Shown: positions 16,980 to 25,908 of the stretch, in pieces | Layout: the number at the start of each line of letters is the position of its first letter | Numbering within the stretch: the first letter of the stretch is position 1 | Source of the DNA: Lentzea alba | Lineage (GTDB): Bacteria > Actinomycetota > Actinomycetes > Mycobacteriales > Pseudonocardiaceae | Length of the DNA stretch: 64,000 nucleotides | Direction of reading: 5' to 3' | NCBI RefSeq assembly: GCF_011067745.1 | Contig: NZ_JAAMPJ010000014.1 | Span: 248,001 to 312,000 of the forward strand | Position numbers and translations under genes: made by a program | The notes under the pieces: model-generated | Told to the model about the DNA's origin: nothing | Databases searched by the model: none | Seen by the model: the letters and a program-made list of their open reading frames with translations, nothing else

Positions 16980-17696
16980 TCACCCGGCGAGGAACCGGAC
17001 CGCGCTGTCCAGTTCGGACTCCGGCACCTCGCCGTGCCCGCCGGGGTTGGCGTGCAACGTCTTCTGCCGGGAGCCGAAGGCGTCGAACAGCGCGAGCCCG
17101 GCGTCGCGGGCGACCAGTTGGTCGTCCCACTGCAGCAGGAACCGCAGCGGCACCGTCACCTGTGCTGCCGCGGGCACGAGGTTCGGGGACGCGCCGACGA
17201 GTCCGAACACGGCCGCGCGGACTCGGGGTTCGGCGGCGGCGAGTGGGATGCCGATGGCGGCGCCCATGGACATGCCCCAGAACCGGGTGCCGGTGTCGCT
17301 GTCGATGTCGGGCAGGTCGAGCAGGTCGTCGAGCGCGGATCGCCATTCGGGGACCGCTTGTGCGGCCAGAACGGCGCAGTACTCGTCGAGGAGGGTCGTG
17401 GCGTCCTGGCCTGCCGCGGTGCGGGCCCTGATCTCGGTGATGAATCGGTCGTCCTGCGGGGATCGTGGGCGGTCGCCGTGTCCTGGCGAGTCGAGGGTCA
17501 CGACCGCCAGGCCGGCGGCGACGCAGCGGGCGGCCTGAGCGAGCGTTCTGGGGGCTCGTTTGTGCTGGCCGCCGCCGTGCGCGCCGAGGACGAGTGGTGC
17601 TGGGTGGCCGGGGGTCCACAGGACGCCGGGGACGCCGTCGTGGACGAAGTCGCGTTCGGTGATGCCGTCGGTGGGCGTCGTGGAGAGAAAGCGCAT
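16980..17696 (-). CDS. Alpha/beta hydrolase (dienelactone-hydrolase-like)
   Basis: A 238-residue single-domain hydrolase. The oxyanion region reads LGAHGGGQHK, the nucleophile is Ser in GMSMGAAIG, the acid is likely Asp in LQWDDQLV and the base is His in NPGGHGEVP. The order and spacing fit esterases of the dienelactone hydrolase/prolyl oligopeptidase clan. There is no signal peptide, so it acts in the cytosol. The ATG at 17696 has AAAGGCCGG upstream; the open frame to 17888 would overlap the divergent DUF4180 gene and is rejected. The substrate is unknown. Confidence 0.75.
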   Translation of the reverse strand: MRFLSTTPTDGITERDFVHDGVPGVLWTPGHPAPLVLGAHGGGQHKRAPRTLAQAARCVAAGLAVVTLDSPGHGDRPRSPQDDRFITEIRARTAAGQDATTLLDEYCAVLAAQAVPEWRSALDDLLDLPDIDSDTGTRFWGMSMGAAIGIPLAAAEPRVRAAVFGLVGASPNLVPAAAQVTVPLRFLLQWDDQLVARDAGLALFDAFGSRQKTLHANPGGHGEVPESELDSAVRFLAG

Positions 17697-17784
17697 GGAA
17701 GCCGGCCTTTCGGGCTCTGGGATCACCTGTGGCATCGGAATTGGCCGCGACAGCGGGAGTGTGGCGCCACTAGGTTTTCGTGTC

Positions 17785-18156
17785 ATGCCTGATGTTGTGC
17801 AGACGCGCCACGGCGCCACGGTCCTGATGTGCGCGCCGGACGGGCCGCCGATCGCCGACGAGCAGTCCGCTGTGGATCTGATCGGCACGTTGTGGGGTCA
17901 GGACGTGCAGTGGCTGGTGCTGCCGGTGGCGCGGCTGACCGAGGACTTCTTCGTGTTGCGCACGCGGGTGGCGGGTGCGGTGGTGCAGAAGCTGCAGCAG
18001 TACGGGTTCCGGGTGGTGGTGGTCGGCGACATCGCGCGGCACGTCGAGGCGAGCACGGCGTTGCGTGACTTCGTGTACGAGTCGAACAAGGGCCGGCAGT
18101 TGTGGTTCGTCGCGGACGAGGCCGAGCTGGACGCGCGACTGAGCGTGGCTGCCTGA
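17785..18156 (+). CDS. DUF4180-domain protein
   Basis: A 123-residue protein resembling DUF4180. It has an early VLMCAPDGPPI strand, WLVLPVARLTEDFFVLRTR in the middle and RVVVVGDIARHVEASTALRDFVYESNKG near the end (the residues RDFVxESN are the best family mark). Function is unknown and no catalytic set is evident. The ATG at 17785 is 8 nt after TAGGTT, so a leaderless message is likely; the frame open to 17560 overlaps the divergent hydrolase. It stands alone. Confidence 0.7.
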   Translation: MPDVVQTRHGATVLMCAPDGPPIADEQSAVDLIGTLWGQDVQWLVLPVARLTEDFFVLRTRVAGAVVQKLQQYGFRVVVVGDIARHVEASTALRDFVYESNKGRQLWFVADEAELDARLSVAA

Positions 18157-18173
18157 CCACCGCACAGCCGCTA

Positions 18174-18200
18174 TTGCAAGTTAGTTGCAACAGCTAGGCT
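18174..18200 (+). promoter_or_regulatory. Promoter with overlapping TTGCAA-N5-TTGCAA operator
   Basis: TTGCAA (18174-18179), GTTAG, TTGCAA (18185-18190) forms a perfect inverted repeat because TTGCAA is self-complementary. TAGGCT (18195-18200) is the -10 box, 6 nt before ATG 18207. The repeat covers the -35 region, the place for a repressor such as a MarR or TetR protein. No such regulator gene is adjacent. Confidence 0.55.
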
Positions 18201-18206
18201 CGTGGG

Positions 18207-19253
18207 ATGGACATCCGCCGTTCGTTGTCGAACCATTCCGGTGCGCGCCGGTCGCCGCACGAGGTGCTGAGGCGTCTCGCCGAGCGGATCACCCCGCAGA
18301 CGCAGCCGCAGGACCCGGTGCGGGAGCTGGAGGAACGGGTCGCGGACCTGCTGGGCAAGCCGCGCGCGTTGTTCTTCCCGTCGGGGACGATGGCGCAGCA
18401 GACGGCGTTGCGGGTGCACTCGGAGCGCACGGGCCGGCGCGCGTTCGCGGGGCATCCGCAGTCGCACATGCACGTGTGGGAGAACCAGGGTTACAGCGCG
18501 GTGCACGGTCTGCGGTTCCATCCGGCCGGCGACCGCCACGAACTGCTCACCCTCGACGACCTGAAGGCCGTCGGTGAACCGCTGGCGGCGATCGTGATCG
18601 AGCTGCCGCAGCGCGACATCGGCGGCCAGCTGCCGGCGTTCGCGGACCTCGCGGCGCAAACCCGATGGGCGCGGGACAACGGCGCGGCCGCACACTGTGA
18701 CGGCGCGCGGTTCTGGGAGGCGCAGACCGGGTACGACGCCACACCTGCCGAGATCGCGGACCTGTTCGACACCGTGTACGTGTCGCTCTACAAAGGACTC
18801 GAAGGCGTGCGGGGCGCGGTGCTCGCGGGGGACGCGGAGACGATCGAGCACGCGGCGGTGTGGCGGCGCCGGTTGGGCGGGGCGATCGTGGACGCGTGGC
18901 CGTTGGCGGCGATCGCGTTGATGGGCATGGACGAGAACCTGCCGCGGATGGCGGAGTTCAAGGCCCACGCGCAGGCGCTGGCGGCGGCGATCAACGCCGA
19001 CGGGTTCGCGCACACCACCCCGGAGGTGCCGGTCACTCCGGTGTTCCACGTTCATCTGCCGATGTCACGGGAGGCCGCGCAGCAGGCAGCGCAGAACCTG
19101 CTCGAGGACGCGGGGATCAAGCTGTTCCTGTACGCGCGGTCGAATCCGGATCCGCGGCGGTGCAGTTTCGAGGTGAGCGTGGGGGTCAGCGCGCTGGAGT
19201 TCACGCCGCGGGAGGTCGCGGAGTTGATCAGAGGGCTGCCGTCGCGCGCGTGA
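18207..19253 (+). CDS. Threonine-aldolase-like PLP enzyme (beta-eliminating lyase family)
   Basis: A 348-residue fold-type I PLP protein. The PLP lysine is in VSLYKGLEGV (normally SLSKGLG), preceded by the cofactor Asp in HCDGARFWEA, and LFFPSGTMAQQ is the phosphate-binding part near residue 57. These fit low-specificity threonine aldolases, which cleave threonine to glycine and acetaldehyde. The Ser-to-Tyr change beside the lysine makes another beta-hydroxy amino acid possible. The start is ATG 18207 with a -10 box 6 nt away and an operator-like repeat over the -35 region. Confidence 0.82.
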   Translation: MDIRRSLSNHSGARRSPHEVLRRLAERITPQTQPQDPVRELEERVADLLGKPRALFFPSGTMAQQTALRVHSERTGRRAFAGHPQSHMHVWENQGYSAVHGLRFHPAGDRHELLTLDDLKAVGEPLAAIVIELPQRDIGGQLPAFADLAAQTRWARDNGAAAHCDGARFWEAQTGYDATPAEIADLFDTVYVSLYKGLEGVRGAVLAGDAETIEHAAVWRRRLGGAIVDAWPLAAIALMGMDENLPRMAEFKAHAQALAAAINADGFAHTTPEVPVTPVFHVHLPMSREAAQQAAQNLLEDAGIKLFLYARSNPDPRRCSFEVSVGVSALEFTPREVAELIRGLPSRA

Positions 19254-19627
19254 ACCTGTGACCCAGGTCTCAGGCTGGGCGGTTAACTCTAAACAAGATC
19301 CCTCCGGTAGGGCTGCACCAACCGGAGCAGCATATTAGGCCGTCCGCACGGTCGGCACGGAAAGTTTCCGTTGTGTTTCCACGGTCGTTGAGCTGCTCTT
19401 ATGTCCACTATGCGGGCAAATTCCGGTCTCCTGACCAGCGACGCTGCGCAATTCGTGAAGCAATCTCGCAATTTGGGAGTGGCTGGTCGCATGCACTGAG
19501 AGCAATACGATCACCACGCCCGGTCATCGACGAGTGATCGACGATGACCGGGCTGTTCCACGGTGGTCGACCCGGCACCCCTGCACCGCCGGAGCGACCA
19601 CTCCCTGCAGCGGAACAAGGAGCGTTC
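19254..19627. other. Long leader/intergenic region before the secreted protease
   Basis: These 374 nt separate the aldolase stop from the protease start and hold no gene. A hairpin CCCGGTCATCG (19519-19529) with CGATGACCGGG (19542-19552), an 11-bp stem and 12-nt loop, lies about 75 nt before the protease ATG. It could be a terminator for upstream transcription or part of the protease leader. The part from 19300 to 19500 is less GC-rich than its neighbours, as promoter regions are. A protease site AAGGAG stands at 19617-19622. Confidence 0.45.
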
Positions 19628-21115
19628 ATGAAACGCACAACCCTGGGCATCACCACCGCCCTGCTGTCCGCGGCGGCACTGGCCGCCACGGGCACGCTCG
19701 GAGCCAACGCAGCCGAGCAGAACACGGCTGGGCAGGCGGGGACGATCTCCACCGCCCTCGGCCTGTCCGGCGGTGAGCAGCTCGTCCCGCGCGACGTCGT
19801 GCGCGACGCCGACGGCACGCACCACCTCCGGTTCGACCGCACCCTCAACGGCCTGAAGGTCATCGGCGGCGACCTCGTCGTCACGCAGAAGGCCGGCCAG
19901 CTCACCGGCGTCACCAAGGCGACCGAGGCCACCCTCGCGGGCCTCGACACCTCGGCGCCCGCCACGGCCCGCTCCGGCGCGACGCTCGTCGTGTTCGCCC
20001 TGGACCACGCGCCCGTGCTGGCGTGGGAGACCGTCGAGCACAGCGTCAAACAAGACCAGACGCCGAGCGAACTGCACACCTTCACCGACGCCAAGACCGG
20101 CGAGACGCTGCTGTCCTACGACGACATCCACGTCGCGGAGGGCACCGGCCAGTCCACCTTCAGCGGCGCGGTCGCCCTGAACACGACCCAGTCGGGCTCG
20201 ACGTTCCAGCTCAAGGACCCGGCGCGCGGCAACCAGGCCGTCAACAACCTCAACAACGGCTCGGGCACCGGCACGCTGTTCACCGACGCCGACAACAAGT
20301 GGGGCAATGGCACCTACACCGACAAGGCGACCGCCGGTGTCGACGCGGCGTACGGCGCGGCGAAGACGTGGGACTACTACAAGAACATTCACGGCCGCAG
20401 CGGCATCAAGAACAACGGTGTGGGCGCGCTGAGCAAGGTCCACTACGGCAACAACTACAGCAACGCGTTCTGGAGCGACTCCTGCTTCTGCATGACCTAC
20501 GGCGACGGAGCCCAGAACCGCAACCCGCTGACCTCGATCGACGTCGCCGCGCACGAGATGTCGCACGGCGTCACCTCGGCCACCGCGGGCCTGGTCTACT
20601 CCGGTGAGTCCGGCGGCCTCAACGAGGCCACCAGCGACATCTTCGGCTCCACCACCGAGTTCCACGCCGGCAACACCGCAGACGCCGGCGACTACCTGAT
20701 CGGCGAGAAGATCAACATCCGGGGTGACGGCAAGCCGTTGCGCTACATGGACAAGCCCTCCAAGGACGGCCGCAGCCTCGACTACTGGTCGGCCACGGCG
20801 GGCAACGTCGACGTGCACTACTCCTCGGGCATCGCCAACCACTTCTTCTACCTGCTGTCCGAGGGCAGCGGCCAGAAGACGATCAACGGCGTCGCCTACG
20901 ACTCCCCCACCGTCGACAACCAGCCCGTCACCGGCATCGGCCGCGCCAAGGCCGAGAAGATCTGGTACCGCGCGCTGACCACGAAGTTCACCTCCAGCAC
21001 CAAGTACGCCGCCGCCCGCACCGGCACCCTCGCCGCCGCGGCCGACCTCTACGGCGCCTCGTCGCCGGAGTACGCGGCGGTCAACCGGGCCTGGGCCGCG
21101 GTCAACGTCAAGTAG
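19628..21115 (+). CDS. Secreted M4-family (thermolysin-like) zinc metalloprotease
   Basis: A 495-residue preproenzyme. It has a signal peptide of about 29 residues ending ANA-A, an FTP/propeptide region to about residue 185, then the M4 catalytic domain. The zinc site is H309-E310-x2-H313 (AAHEMSHG) and E333 in GGLNEATSD, exactly 20 residues on as in thermolysin. The later His in VDVHYSSGIANHFFY is the transition-state residue. It is exported by Sec and matures outside the cell to degrade proteins. The ATG at 19628 has AAGGAG 6 nt upstream; the frame open to 19544 has no signal-like start. A strong hairpin follows. Confidence 0.92.
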   Translation: MKRTTLGITTALLSAAALAATGTLGANAAEQNTAGQAGTISTALGLSGGEQLVPRDVVRDADGTHHLRFDRTLNGLKVIGGDLVVTQKAGQLTGVTKATEATLAGLDTSAPATARSGATLVVFALDHAPVLAWETVEHSVKQDQTPSELHTFTDAKTGETLLSYDDIHVAEGTGQSTFSGAVALNTTQSGSTFQLKDPARGNQAVNNLNNGSGTGTLFTDADNKWGNGTYTDKATAGVDAAYGAAKTWDYYKNIHGRSGIKNNGVGALSKVHYGNNYSNAFWSDSCFCMTYGDGAQNRNPLTSIDVAAHEMSHGVTSATAGLVYSGESGGLNEATSDIFGSTTEFHAGNTADAGDYLIGEKINIRGDGKPLRYMDKPSKDGRSLDYWSATAGNVDVHYSSGIANHFFYLLSEGSGQKTINGVAYDSPTVDNQPVTGIGRAKAEKIWYRALTTKFTSSTKYAAARTGTLAAAADLYGASSPEYAAVNRAWAAVNVK

Positions 21116-21134
21116 CGACCCGCCCTCCCCGAGC

Positions 21135-21176
21135 GCCGAGGCCCGGACCGACCCCCTGCACGGTCCGGGCCTCGGC
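21135..21176. terminator. Bidirectional hairpin terminator
   Basis: GCCGAGGCCCGGACCG (21135-21150) pairs perfectly with CGGTCCGGGCCTCGGC (21161-21176): a 16-bp stem with a 10-nt loop. It lies between the convergent protease and SnoaL-like genes and can serve both. Confidence 0.82.
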
Positions 21177-21184
21177 ACACCTTT

Positions 21185-21634
21185 CTACGGCCGCAGATCG
21201 GTGGCCGCCAGGAACGACCCGTCCATGTGGAACGGCACCGACTGGTGCTCGTGCGTGACCAGCCACCGCCCGTCACGCCGCCGCAGCCCCACGGTCGTGC
21301 GCATCCACATCGAGAACCCCTCCGGATAACCGACCGGAACCGCCGCCATCCGCGACAGCCCGTGCACGAACGCCACGTCCCCGGACACCGCGATCTCCAG
21401 GCCGCGGTGCTCGATCGTGATCGGCCCGGTGAACCCGGCCATCCACCCCGCCAACGCCTCCGGGTCACGGGCGTCCAGACCGGTGTTGCGCAGCGGCGGA
21501 GCCAACGTGAACGTCACCGCGTCCGCGGCGTACCGGGCGACGACCCGTTCCGGTGAGCGTTCCCGCATGCCCTGCTCGAACTCGGTGAACACCGCCCGGA
21601 TCGCGGCCTCGTCCTGCACCAGCGTGCTCGTCAT
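21185..21634 (-). CDS. SnoaL-like/ketosteroid-isomerase-fold protein
   Basis: A 149-residue protein with the NTF2-like cone fold pattern. The N-terminal helix ends in FEQGMRERSPERVVARYAADAVTF, then alternating strands, IAVSGDVAFVHG and TTVGLRRRDGRWLVTHEHQSVPF near the end. Such proteins include polyketide cyclases, isomerases and many of unknown role; the catalytic type cannot be told from sequence. The ATG at 21634 has GGAGG upstream; the longer frame to 22057 would lie within the divergent DGPF gene. It is divergent from the DGPF/ECF42 pair, with 105 nt between them. Confidence 0.75.
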   Translation of the reverse strand: MTSTLVQDEAAIRAVFTEFEQGMRERSPERVVARYAADAVTFTLAPPLRNTGLDARDPEALAGWMAGFTGPITIEHRGLEIAVSGDVAFVHGLSRMAAVPVGYPEGFSMWMRTTVGLRRRDGRWLVTHEHQSVPFHMDGSFLAATDLRP

Positions 21635-21739
21635 CTCGAAACCTCCGTCAAGTCGGCTGACACACCGATGTCGAGACACGCCCCGCGGTCTCGACATGGC
21701 GGTGAGAAGATTTTTGGCAGCCACGAGCGGAGGCCCGAA

Positions 21740-22114
21740 GTGAAGTACCTGATCCTGATCTACAGCAACCCGAAGTCGCGGGCCGCGTGGGACAAGCTCA
21801 CCGACGAGCAGCAGATGCAGTTCGGCAAGGACCACTACGACCTCACCGACCGGCTGCGCGCGTCCGGGGAGCTGATCGTCAGCGAGGGCCTTCCCGGACC
21901 GGAGACCGGCAAGGGCGTGAGCATCCGCGACGGCGAGGTCGTGGTCACCGACGGGCCGTTCGCCGAGGCCAAGGAGTACCTCGCCGGCTTCTACCTGGTC
22001 GAGGCGGACACGATCGACCAGGTCATCGCGCACGCGGCCACGCTGCCGGACGCCCACAACGACGGCATCGAGGTCAGGCCGGTCTGGGACATGTCGATGC
22101 TGGACGACATGTGA
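21740..22114 (+). CDS. DGPF/YCII-domain protein, partner of the ECF42 sigma factor
   Basis: A 124-residue protein with the YCII fold. It carries the family motif DGPFAEAKEYLAGFYLVE near residue 75 and an N-terminal KYLILIY strand. Genes of this type sit next to ECF42 sigma factors, as here, and are their usual targets; the catalytic role is unknown. The start is GTG 21740 with GCGGAGG just upstream. The stop overlaps the sigma gene start as GTGA, so the pair is co-translated. Confidence 0.85.
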   Translation: MKYLILIYSNPKSRAAWDKLTDEQQMQFGKDHYDLTDRLRASGELIVSEGLPGPETGKGVSIRDGEVVVTDGPFAEAKEYLAGFYLVEADTIDQVIAHAATLPDAHNDGIEVRPVWDMSMLDDM

Positions 22115-23289
22115 GGACCACCCCGCGCGTCGAGAGCCTGCTGCGTGAACTCGCGCCGCAGGTCCTCGGCGTGCTCGTCCGCCGTCACGGGCAGTTCGAC
22201 GTGTGCGAGGACGCCGTGCAGGAAGCCCTGCTCGGCGCCGCCCAGCAATGGCCGCGCGACGGCGTCCCGGACAACCCCAAGGGCTGGCTGATCACCGCGG
22301 CCAGCCGGCGCTGGATCGAGCAGTACCGCTCGGACACCGCACGACGCCTGCGCGAGGAGAAGGTCGTCGCGCTGACACCGCCGCCGCCGGATCCGGTACC
22401 CGCGCAGGACGACACGCTCACGATCCTCGCGCTGTGCTGCCACGAATCACTCACCACCGCCTCGCAGATCGCGCTGACGCTGCGCGCGGTCGGAGGCCTG
22501 ACCACGGCCGAGATCGCCCGCGCGTTCCTGGTACCGGAAGCGACGATCGCGCAACGCATCAGCCGTGCCAAGCAGAAGGTCAAAGGCGCCCGGTTCCGGG
22601 CGCCGCACGACCTCACCGCGGTCCTGCACGTGCTCTACCTGATCTTCACCGAGGGCTCCACCGCGAGCTCCGGCGACGACCTGGTCCGCGTCGACCTCAC
22701 CGCCGAGGCGATCCGGCTGACCCGCCAGCTGCACCGCCGACGCCCCCACGACGGCGAACTCGCCGGGCTGCTCGCGTTGATGCTGCTCACCGACGCACGC
22801 CGGCCCGCCCGCACCGACGAGAACGGCGCACTGATCCCGCTCGCGGAACAGGACCGCGGCAAGTGGGACCGGCAGGCCATCAGCGAGGGCACGGAACTCA
22901 TCCAGAAAGCGCTCGAAACCGCGCAGATCGGCCCGTACCAGCTGCAGGCGGCGATCGCGGCCGTGCACGCGGACGCCAAGACCGCGCAAGACACCGACTG
23001 GCACGAGATTCTCGGCCTCTACGAGCTGCTGACCGTCACCGCGCCCGGCCCGATGGTGGCGCTGAACCGGATCGTGGCGGTCGCGATGGTCCACGGCCCG
23101 CGACAAGCGCTGGAAGAACTGTCCACACTGGACCTCGACCACTACCGCGTGCACGCCGTGCGAGCACATCTCCTTGACCTGCAAGGAGATCACGAACAAG
23201 CGAAAGCCGAGTACGAGAAGGCGGCGAAGCTGACGCTGAGCGTGCCCGAACGGCGCTACCTCAGCTCCCGGTCGCGCCGCCCACGGTAG
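22111..23289 (+). CDS. ECF42-type RNA polymerase sigma factor with C-terminal TPR extension
   Basis: A 392-residue sigma factor. Region 2 covers about residues 10-75 (CEDAVQEALLGAAQQWP, NPKGWLITAASRRWIE), and region 4 about 110-170 (LTLRAVGGLTTAEIARAFLV, then TIAQRISRAKQKVK). It is followed by about 220 residues of helical repeats. ECF42 members lack a classical anti-sigma gene and the C-terminal extension is thought to regulate them; their targets are the adjacent DGPF genes. GTG 22111 is set by the 4-nt overlap with the DGPF gene. The last 29 nt overlap the convergent phosphatase gene. Confidence 0.87.
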   Translation: MRTTPRVESLLRELAPQVLGVLVRRHGQFDVCEDAVQEALLGAAQQWPRDGVPDNPKGWLITAASRRWIEQYRSDTARRLREEKVVALTPPPPDPVPAQDDTLTILALCCHESLTTASQIALTLRAVGGLTTAEIARAFLVPEATIAQRISRAKQKVKGARFRAPHDLTAVLHVLYLIFTEGSTASSGDDLVRVDLTAEAIRLTRQLHRRRPHDGELAGLLALMLLTDARRPARTDENGALIPLAEQDRGKWDRQAISEGTELIQKALETAQIGPYQLQAAIAAVHADAKTAQDTDWHEILGLYELLTVTAPGPMVALNRIVAVAMVHGPRQALEELSTLDLDHYRVHAVRAHLLDLQGDHEQAKAEYEKAAKLTLSVPERRYLSSRSRRPR

Positions 23290-23953
23290 CGTCCGACGAC
23301 GGCTCCTCCTGCGGCGGCGCCGCGGGCACCACACCCGCGAGATCACCACCGTTGTCGTTGACCCGCAACACGAACGGCCGCGTCTGCGTGTACTGCACCA
23401 CCGAGATCGAACACGGATCCACCACGATCCGCTGGAACCCGTCCAGGTGCACACCCAGCGCGTCGGCCAGCACCGCCTTGATCACATCGCCGTGCGAGCA
23501 CAACACCCACACCGCACCCGGCCCGTGTTCCGCCGTGATCCGGGCGTCATGCGCGCGCACAGCGGCGACCGCACGGGCCTGCACGTGCGCGAGACCCTCA
23601 CCCTCGGGGAACACCGCGGCGGAAGGATGCTGCTGCACGACCGCCCACAACGGCTCGTTGAACAGGTCCTTCAACGCCTTGCCGGTCCACGCGCCGTAGT
23701 CCACTTCGGACACGTCCGGCTCCGCGACAGCTTCCAGCGCCCGGTCCGCCAGCAGCGGCGCCAGCGTCTCCTCGCAGCGCTGCAACGGAGACGACACCAC
23801 CGCGGCGACCGGAATGTCCTTCAACCGGCCCACGAGCGCCGCGGCCTGAGCCTGCCCGCGTTCGTCCAAACCCACGCCCAACGATCTTCCAGCGAGCACA
23901 CCGGAACCGTTGGCGGTGGAACGAGCATGTCGGAGCAGGATCACCGTGGCCAC
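23261..23953 (-). CDS. Histidine phosphatase family protein (MSMEG_4193 type)
   Basis: A 230-residue member of the phosphoglycerate-mutase-like superfamily. The phosphate-accepting His is in LLRHARSTANG (H9), the second Arg in SSPLQRCEETL, and the later catalytic His in LCSHGDVIK. The actinobacterial subgroup named after MSMEG_4193 has the same size and motifs. The substrate is unknown. The start is GTG 23953 with TAAGGT 6 nt upstream, so it should be leaderless, with the promoter inside the last codons of uppP. Confidence 0.8.
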   Translation of the reverse strand: MATVILLRHARSTANGSGVLAGRSLGVGLDERGQAQAAALVGRLKDIPVAAVVSSPLQRCEETLAPLLADRALEAVAEPDVSEVDYGAWTGKALKDLFNEPLWAVVQQHPSAAVFPEGEGLAHVQARAVAAVRAHDARITAEHGPGAVWVLCSHGDVIKAVLADALGVHLDGFQRIVVDPCSISVVQYTQTRPFVLRVNDNGGDLAGVVPAAPPQEEPSSDATVGGATGS

Positions 23954-23962
23954 GACATCACC

Positions 23963-24790
23963 TTAGATCGGCTGCAACAACCCCATCGACAGCAGCCCCA
24001 TCAGCACGAGACCCAACATCAGCCGATACCACACGAACGCCGAGTAAGAATGCTTCGACACGTACTTCAACAACCACGCGATCGTCGCGTACCCCACCAC
24101 GAACGAGATCAGCGTCGCCACGATCATCTGCGGAATCGACGCCTGCTCACCGCCACCCGAGCGCTCCAGCACGTCCGGGATCGAGAACAACCCCGCCCCG
24201 AACACCGCCGGAATCGCCAGCAGGAACGAGTACCGCGCCGCCGCCTCACGCGTCAGACCCAGGAACAACCCCGCGGTCAGCGTGCCACCCGAACGGGACA
24301 CGCCCGGGATGAGCGCCAGCGCCTGCGCCAGCCCCATCCCGACCGCGTCCTTCAACCGCAGCTCGTCGCGCTGCTGCTTGGCCAGGTGATCCGCCAGGCC
24401 GAGCAGCAGACCGAACACCACCAGCATCGTCGCGGTGATCCACAGGTTCCGCGCCGACGTCCGGATCTCGTCCTTGAACAGGTACCCGAGCACCGAGATC
24501 GGCACCGAACCGATGATCACGTACCAGGCGAGCCTGTAGTCCTTCTCCTTGCGCGCTTCCGCGCTGAAGAGGCCGCGGAACCAGGCGGAGATGAACCGCC
24601 CGATGTCCTTGGCGAAGTAGATCAGCACCGCCACCTCGGTACCCAACTGGATGACCGCGGTGAACGAGGCGCCCGCGTCGTTGCCGAAGAACAGCGTCGA
24701 CGTGATGCGCAGGTGCGCACTGCTGGAAATCGGCAGGAATTCCGTCAGTCCTTGGACCAGTCCGAGGACCAGAGCCTGCAACCAGCTCAA
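23963..24790 (-). CDS. uppP: Undecaprenyl-diphosphatase UppP (BacA)
   Basis: A 275-residue integral membrane enzyme with about eight membrane segments. It removes a phosphate from undecaprenyl pyrophosphate to recycle the lipid carrier of cell-wall synthesis and can raise bacitracin resistance. The two family motifs are present: [14 protein letters not shown] near residue 15 and [17 protein letters not shown] near 160, which together form the active site. The start is TTG 24790, which overlaps the stop of the LLM oxidoreductase gene by 4 nt (TTGA), indicating coupling. Confidence 0.93.
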   Translation of the reverse strand: MSWLQALVLGLVQGLTEFLPISSSAHLRITSTLFFGNDAGASFTAVIQLGTEVAVLIYFAKDIGRFISAWFRGLFSAEARKEKDYRLAWYVIIGSVPISVLGYLFKDEIRTSARNLWITATMLVVFGLLLGLADHLAKQQRDELRLKDAVGMGLAQALALIPGVSRSGGTLTAGLFLGLTREAAARYSFLLAIPAVFGAGLFSIPDVLERSGGGEQASIPQMIVATLISFVVGYATIAWLLKYVSKHSYSAFVWYRLMLGLVLMGLLSMGLLQPI

Positions 24791-25836
24791 CTACCCACTC
24801 CTGCCAGATCCAAAGCGTCGGCCGCGGCACGAAGGCCCGCGATCCCCTGCTCGAGATCTTGCAGCATCGGCGAAACGGACAGCGTGGTGACCCCCGCGGC
24901 GGCGAGAGCCTTCATCTTGTCTGCTATGCGCTCCTTCGGGCCCAGCAACGACGTCGCGTCCAGGAACTCCAGCGGGATCGCCGCCATCGCACCGGCGTAG
25001 TCACGGGCCAGGTACTTCTCCTGGATCTCCTCGGCCTCGGCCGGGAAACCCATCCGCACCATCAGGTTGTTGTAGAAGTTCTGCTTGCGCGACCCCATGC
25101 CGCCGACGTACAGCGCCGTGTACGCACGAACCGGGTCAGCGCACGCCTTCCAGTCCTCACCGACGATCAACGGCACGGTCGGGACGACGTCGAAGCCGTC
25201 CATCGTCTTGCCGGCCTTCTCGCGCCCGGCCTTGACACTGGCCAGGGACTCCGCCGAGTACTCCGGCGAGAAGAAGATCGCCAACCACCCGTCCGCGATC
25301 TCACCCGTGAGCTCCAGGTTCTTCGGACCCACCGCGGCGAGATAGATCGGAATCTGGTCACGCACGGGGTGCACGGTCAGCTGCAACGCCTTACCCGGAC
25401 CGTCCGGAAGCGGCAGCGTGTAGTGCTCACCCTCATAACGCAGCTTCTCGCGCGTGAGAGCCTTCTTCACGATCTCCACGTACTCACGCGTGCGCGCCAA
25501 CGGCTTGTCGAACCGCACACCGTGCCAGCCCTCCGACACCTGCGGACCCGACACGCCAAGACCCATCCGGAACCGCCCACCCGACAGGGTGTCCAGCGTC
25601 GCCCCGGTCATCGCCGCCATCGCCGGCGTCCGCGCCGGAATCTGGAAGATCGCGCTACCGACGTCGATCCGTTCGGTCTGCGCGGCCACCCACGCGAGCA
25701 CCGTCGGCGCGTCGGAACCGTAGGCCTCCGCGGCCCACACCACCGAAAAGCCGAGCCGGTCGGCCTCTTTGGCCAGCTCAAGGTTCGCGGCGTCGTTGCC
25801 GGCGCCCCAGTATCCGAGGTTCAATCCGAGCTTCAC
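24787..25836 (-). CDS. LLM-class, probably F420-dependent, oxidoreductase
   Basis: A 349-residue luciferase-like TIM-barrel protein. It opens with [13 protein letters not shown], has [17 protein letters not shown], and [20 protein letters not shown], all typical of the F420-dependent LLM family of actinobacteria. The likely reaction is hydride transfer from reduced F420 to an unknown acceptor. The start is GTG 25836; on the coding strand TAGGGT lies 8 nt before it, so the message is probably leaderless. It forms a two-gene operon with uppP, an order also common in related actinomycetes. Confidence 0.84.
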   Translation of the reverse strand: MKLGLNLGYWGAGNDAANLELAKEADRLGFSVVWAAEAYGSDAPTVLAWVAAQTERIDVGSAIFQIPARTPAMAAMTGATLDTLSGGRFRMGLGVSGPQVSEGWHGVRFDKPLARTREYVEIVKKALTREKLRYEGEHYTLPLPDGPGKALQLTVHPVRDQIPIYLAAVGPKNLELTGEIADGWLAIFFSPEYSAESLASVKAGREKAGKTMDGFDVVPTVPLIVGEDWKACADPVRAYTALYVGGMGSRKQNFYNNLMVRMGFPAEAEEIQEKYLARDYAGAMAAIPLEFLDATSLLGPKERIADKMKALAAAGVTTLSVSPMLQDLEQGIAGLRAAADALDLAGVGS

Positions 25837-25895
25837 GAGCCGAGACCCTACCGGTCAGTAACACCGATTGCCAGGCTGAGCCGATGATCACCCCT

Positions 25896-25901
25896 TAGCA
25901 T
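25896..25901 (+). promoter_or_regulatory. -10 box of a leaderless promoter
   Basis: TAGCAT lies 7 nt before GTG 25909. The spacing puts the transcription start on the G of the start codon, and there is no ribosome site. Confidence 0.6.
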
Positions 25902-25908
25902 CGCGCAC

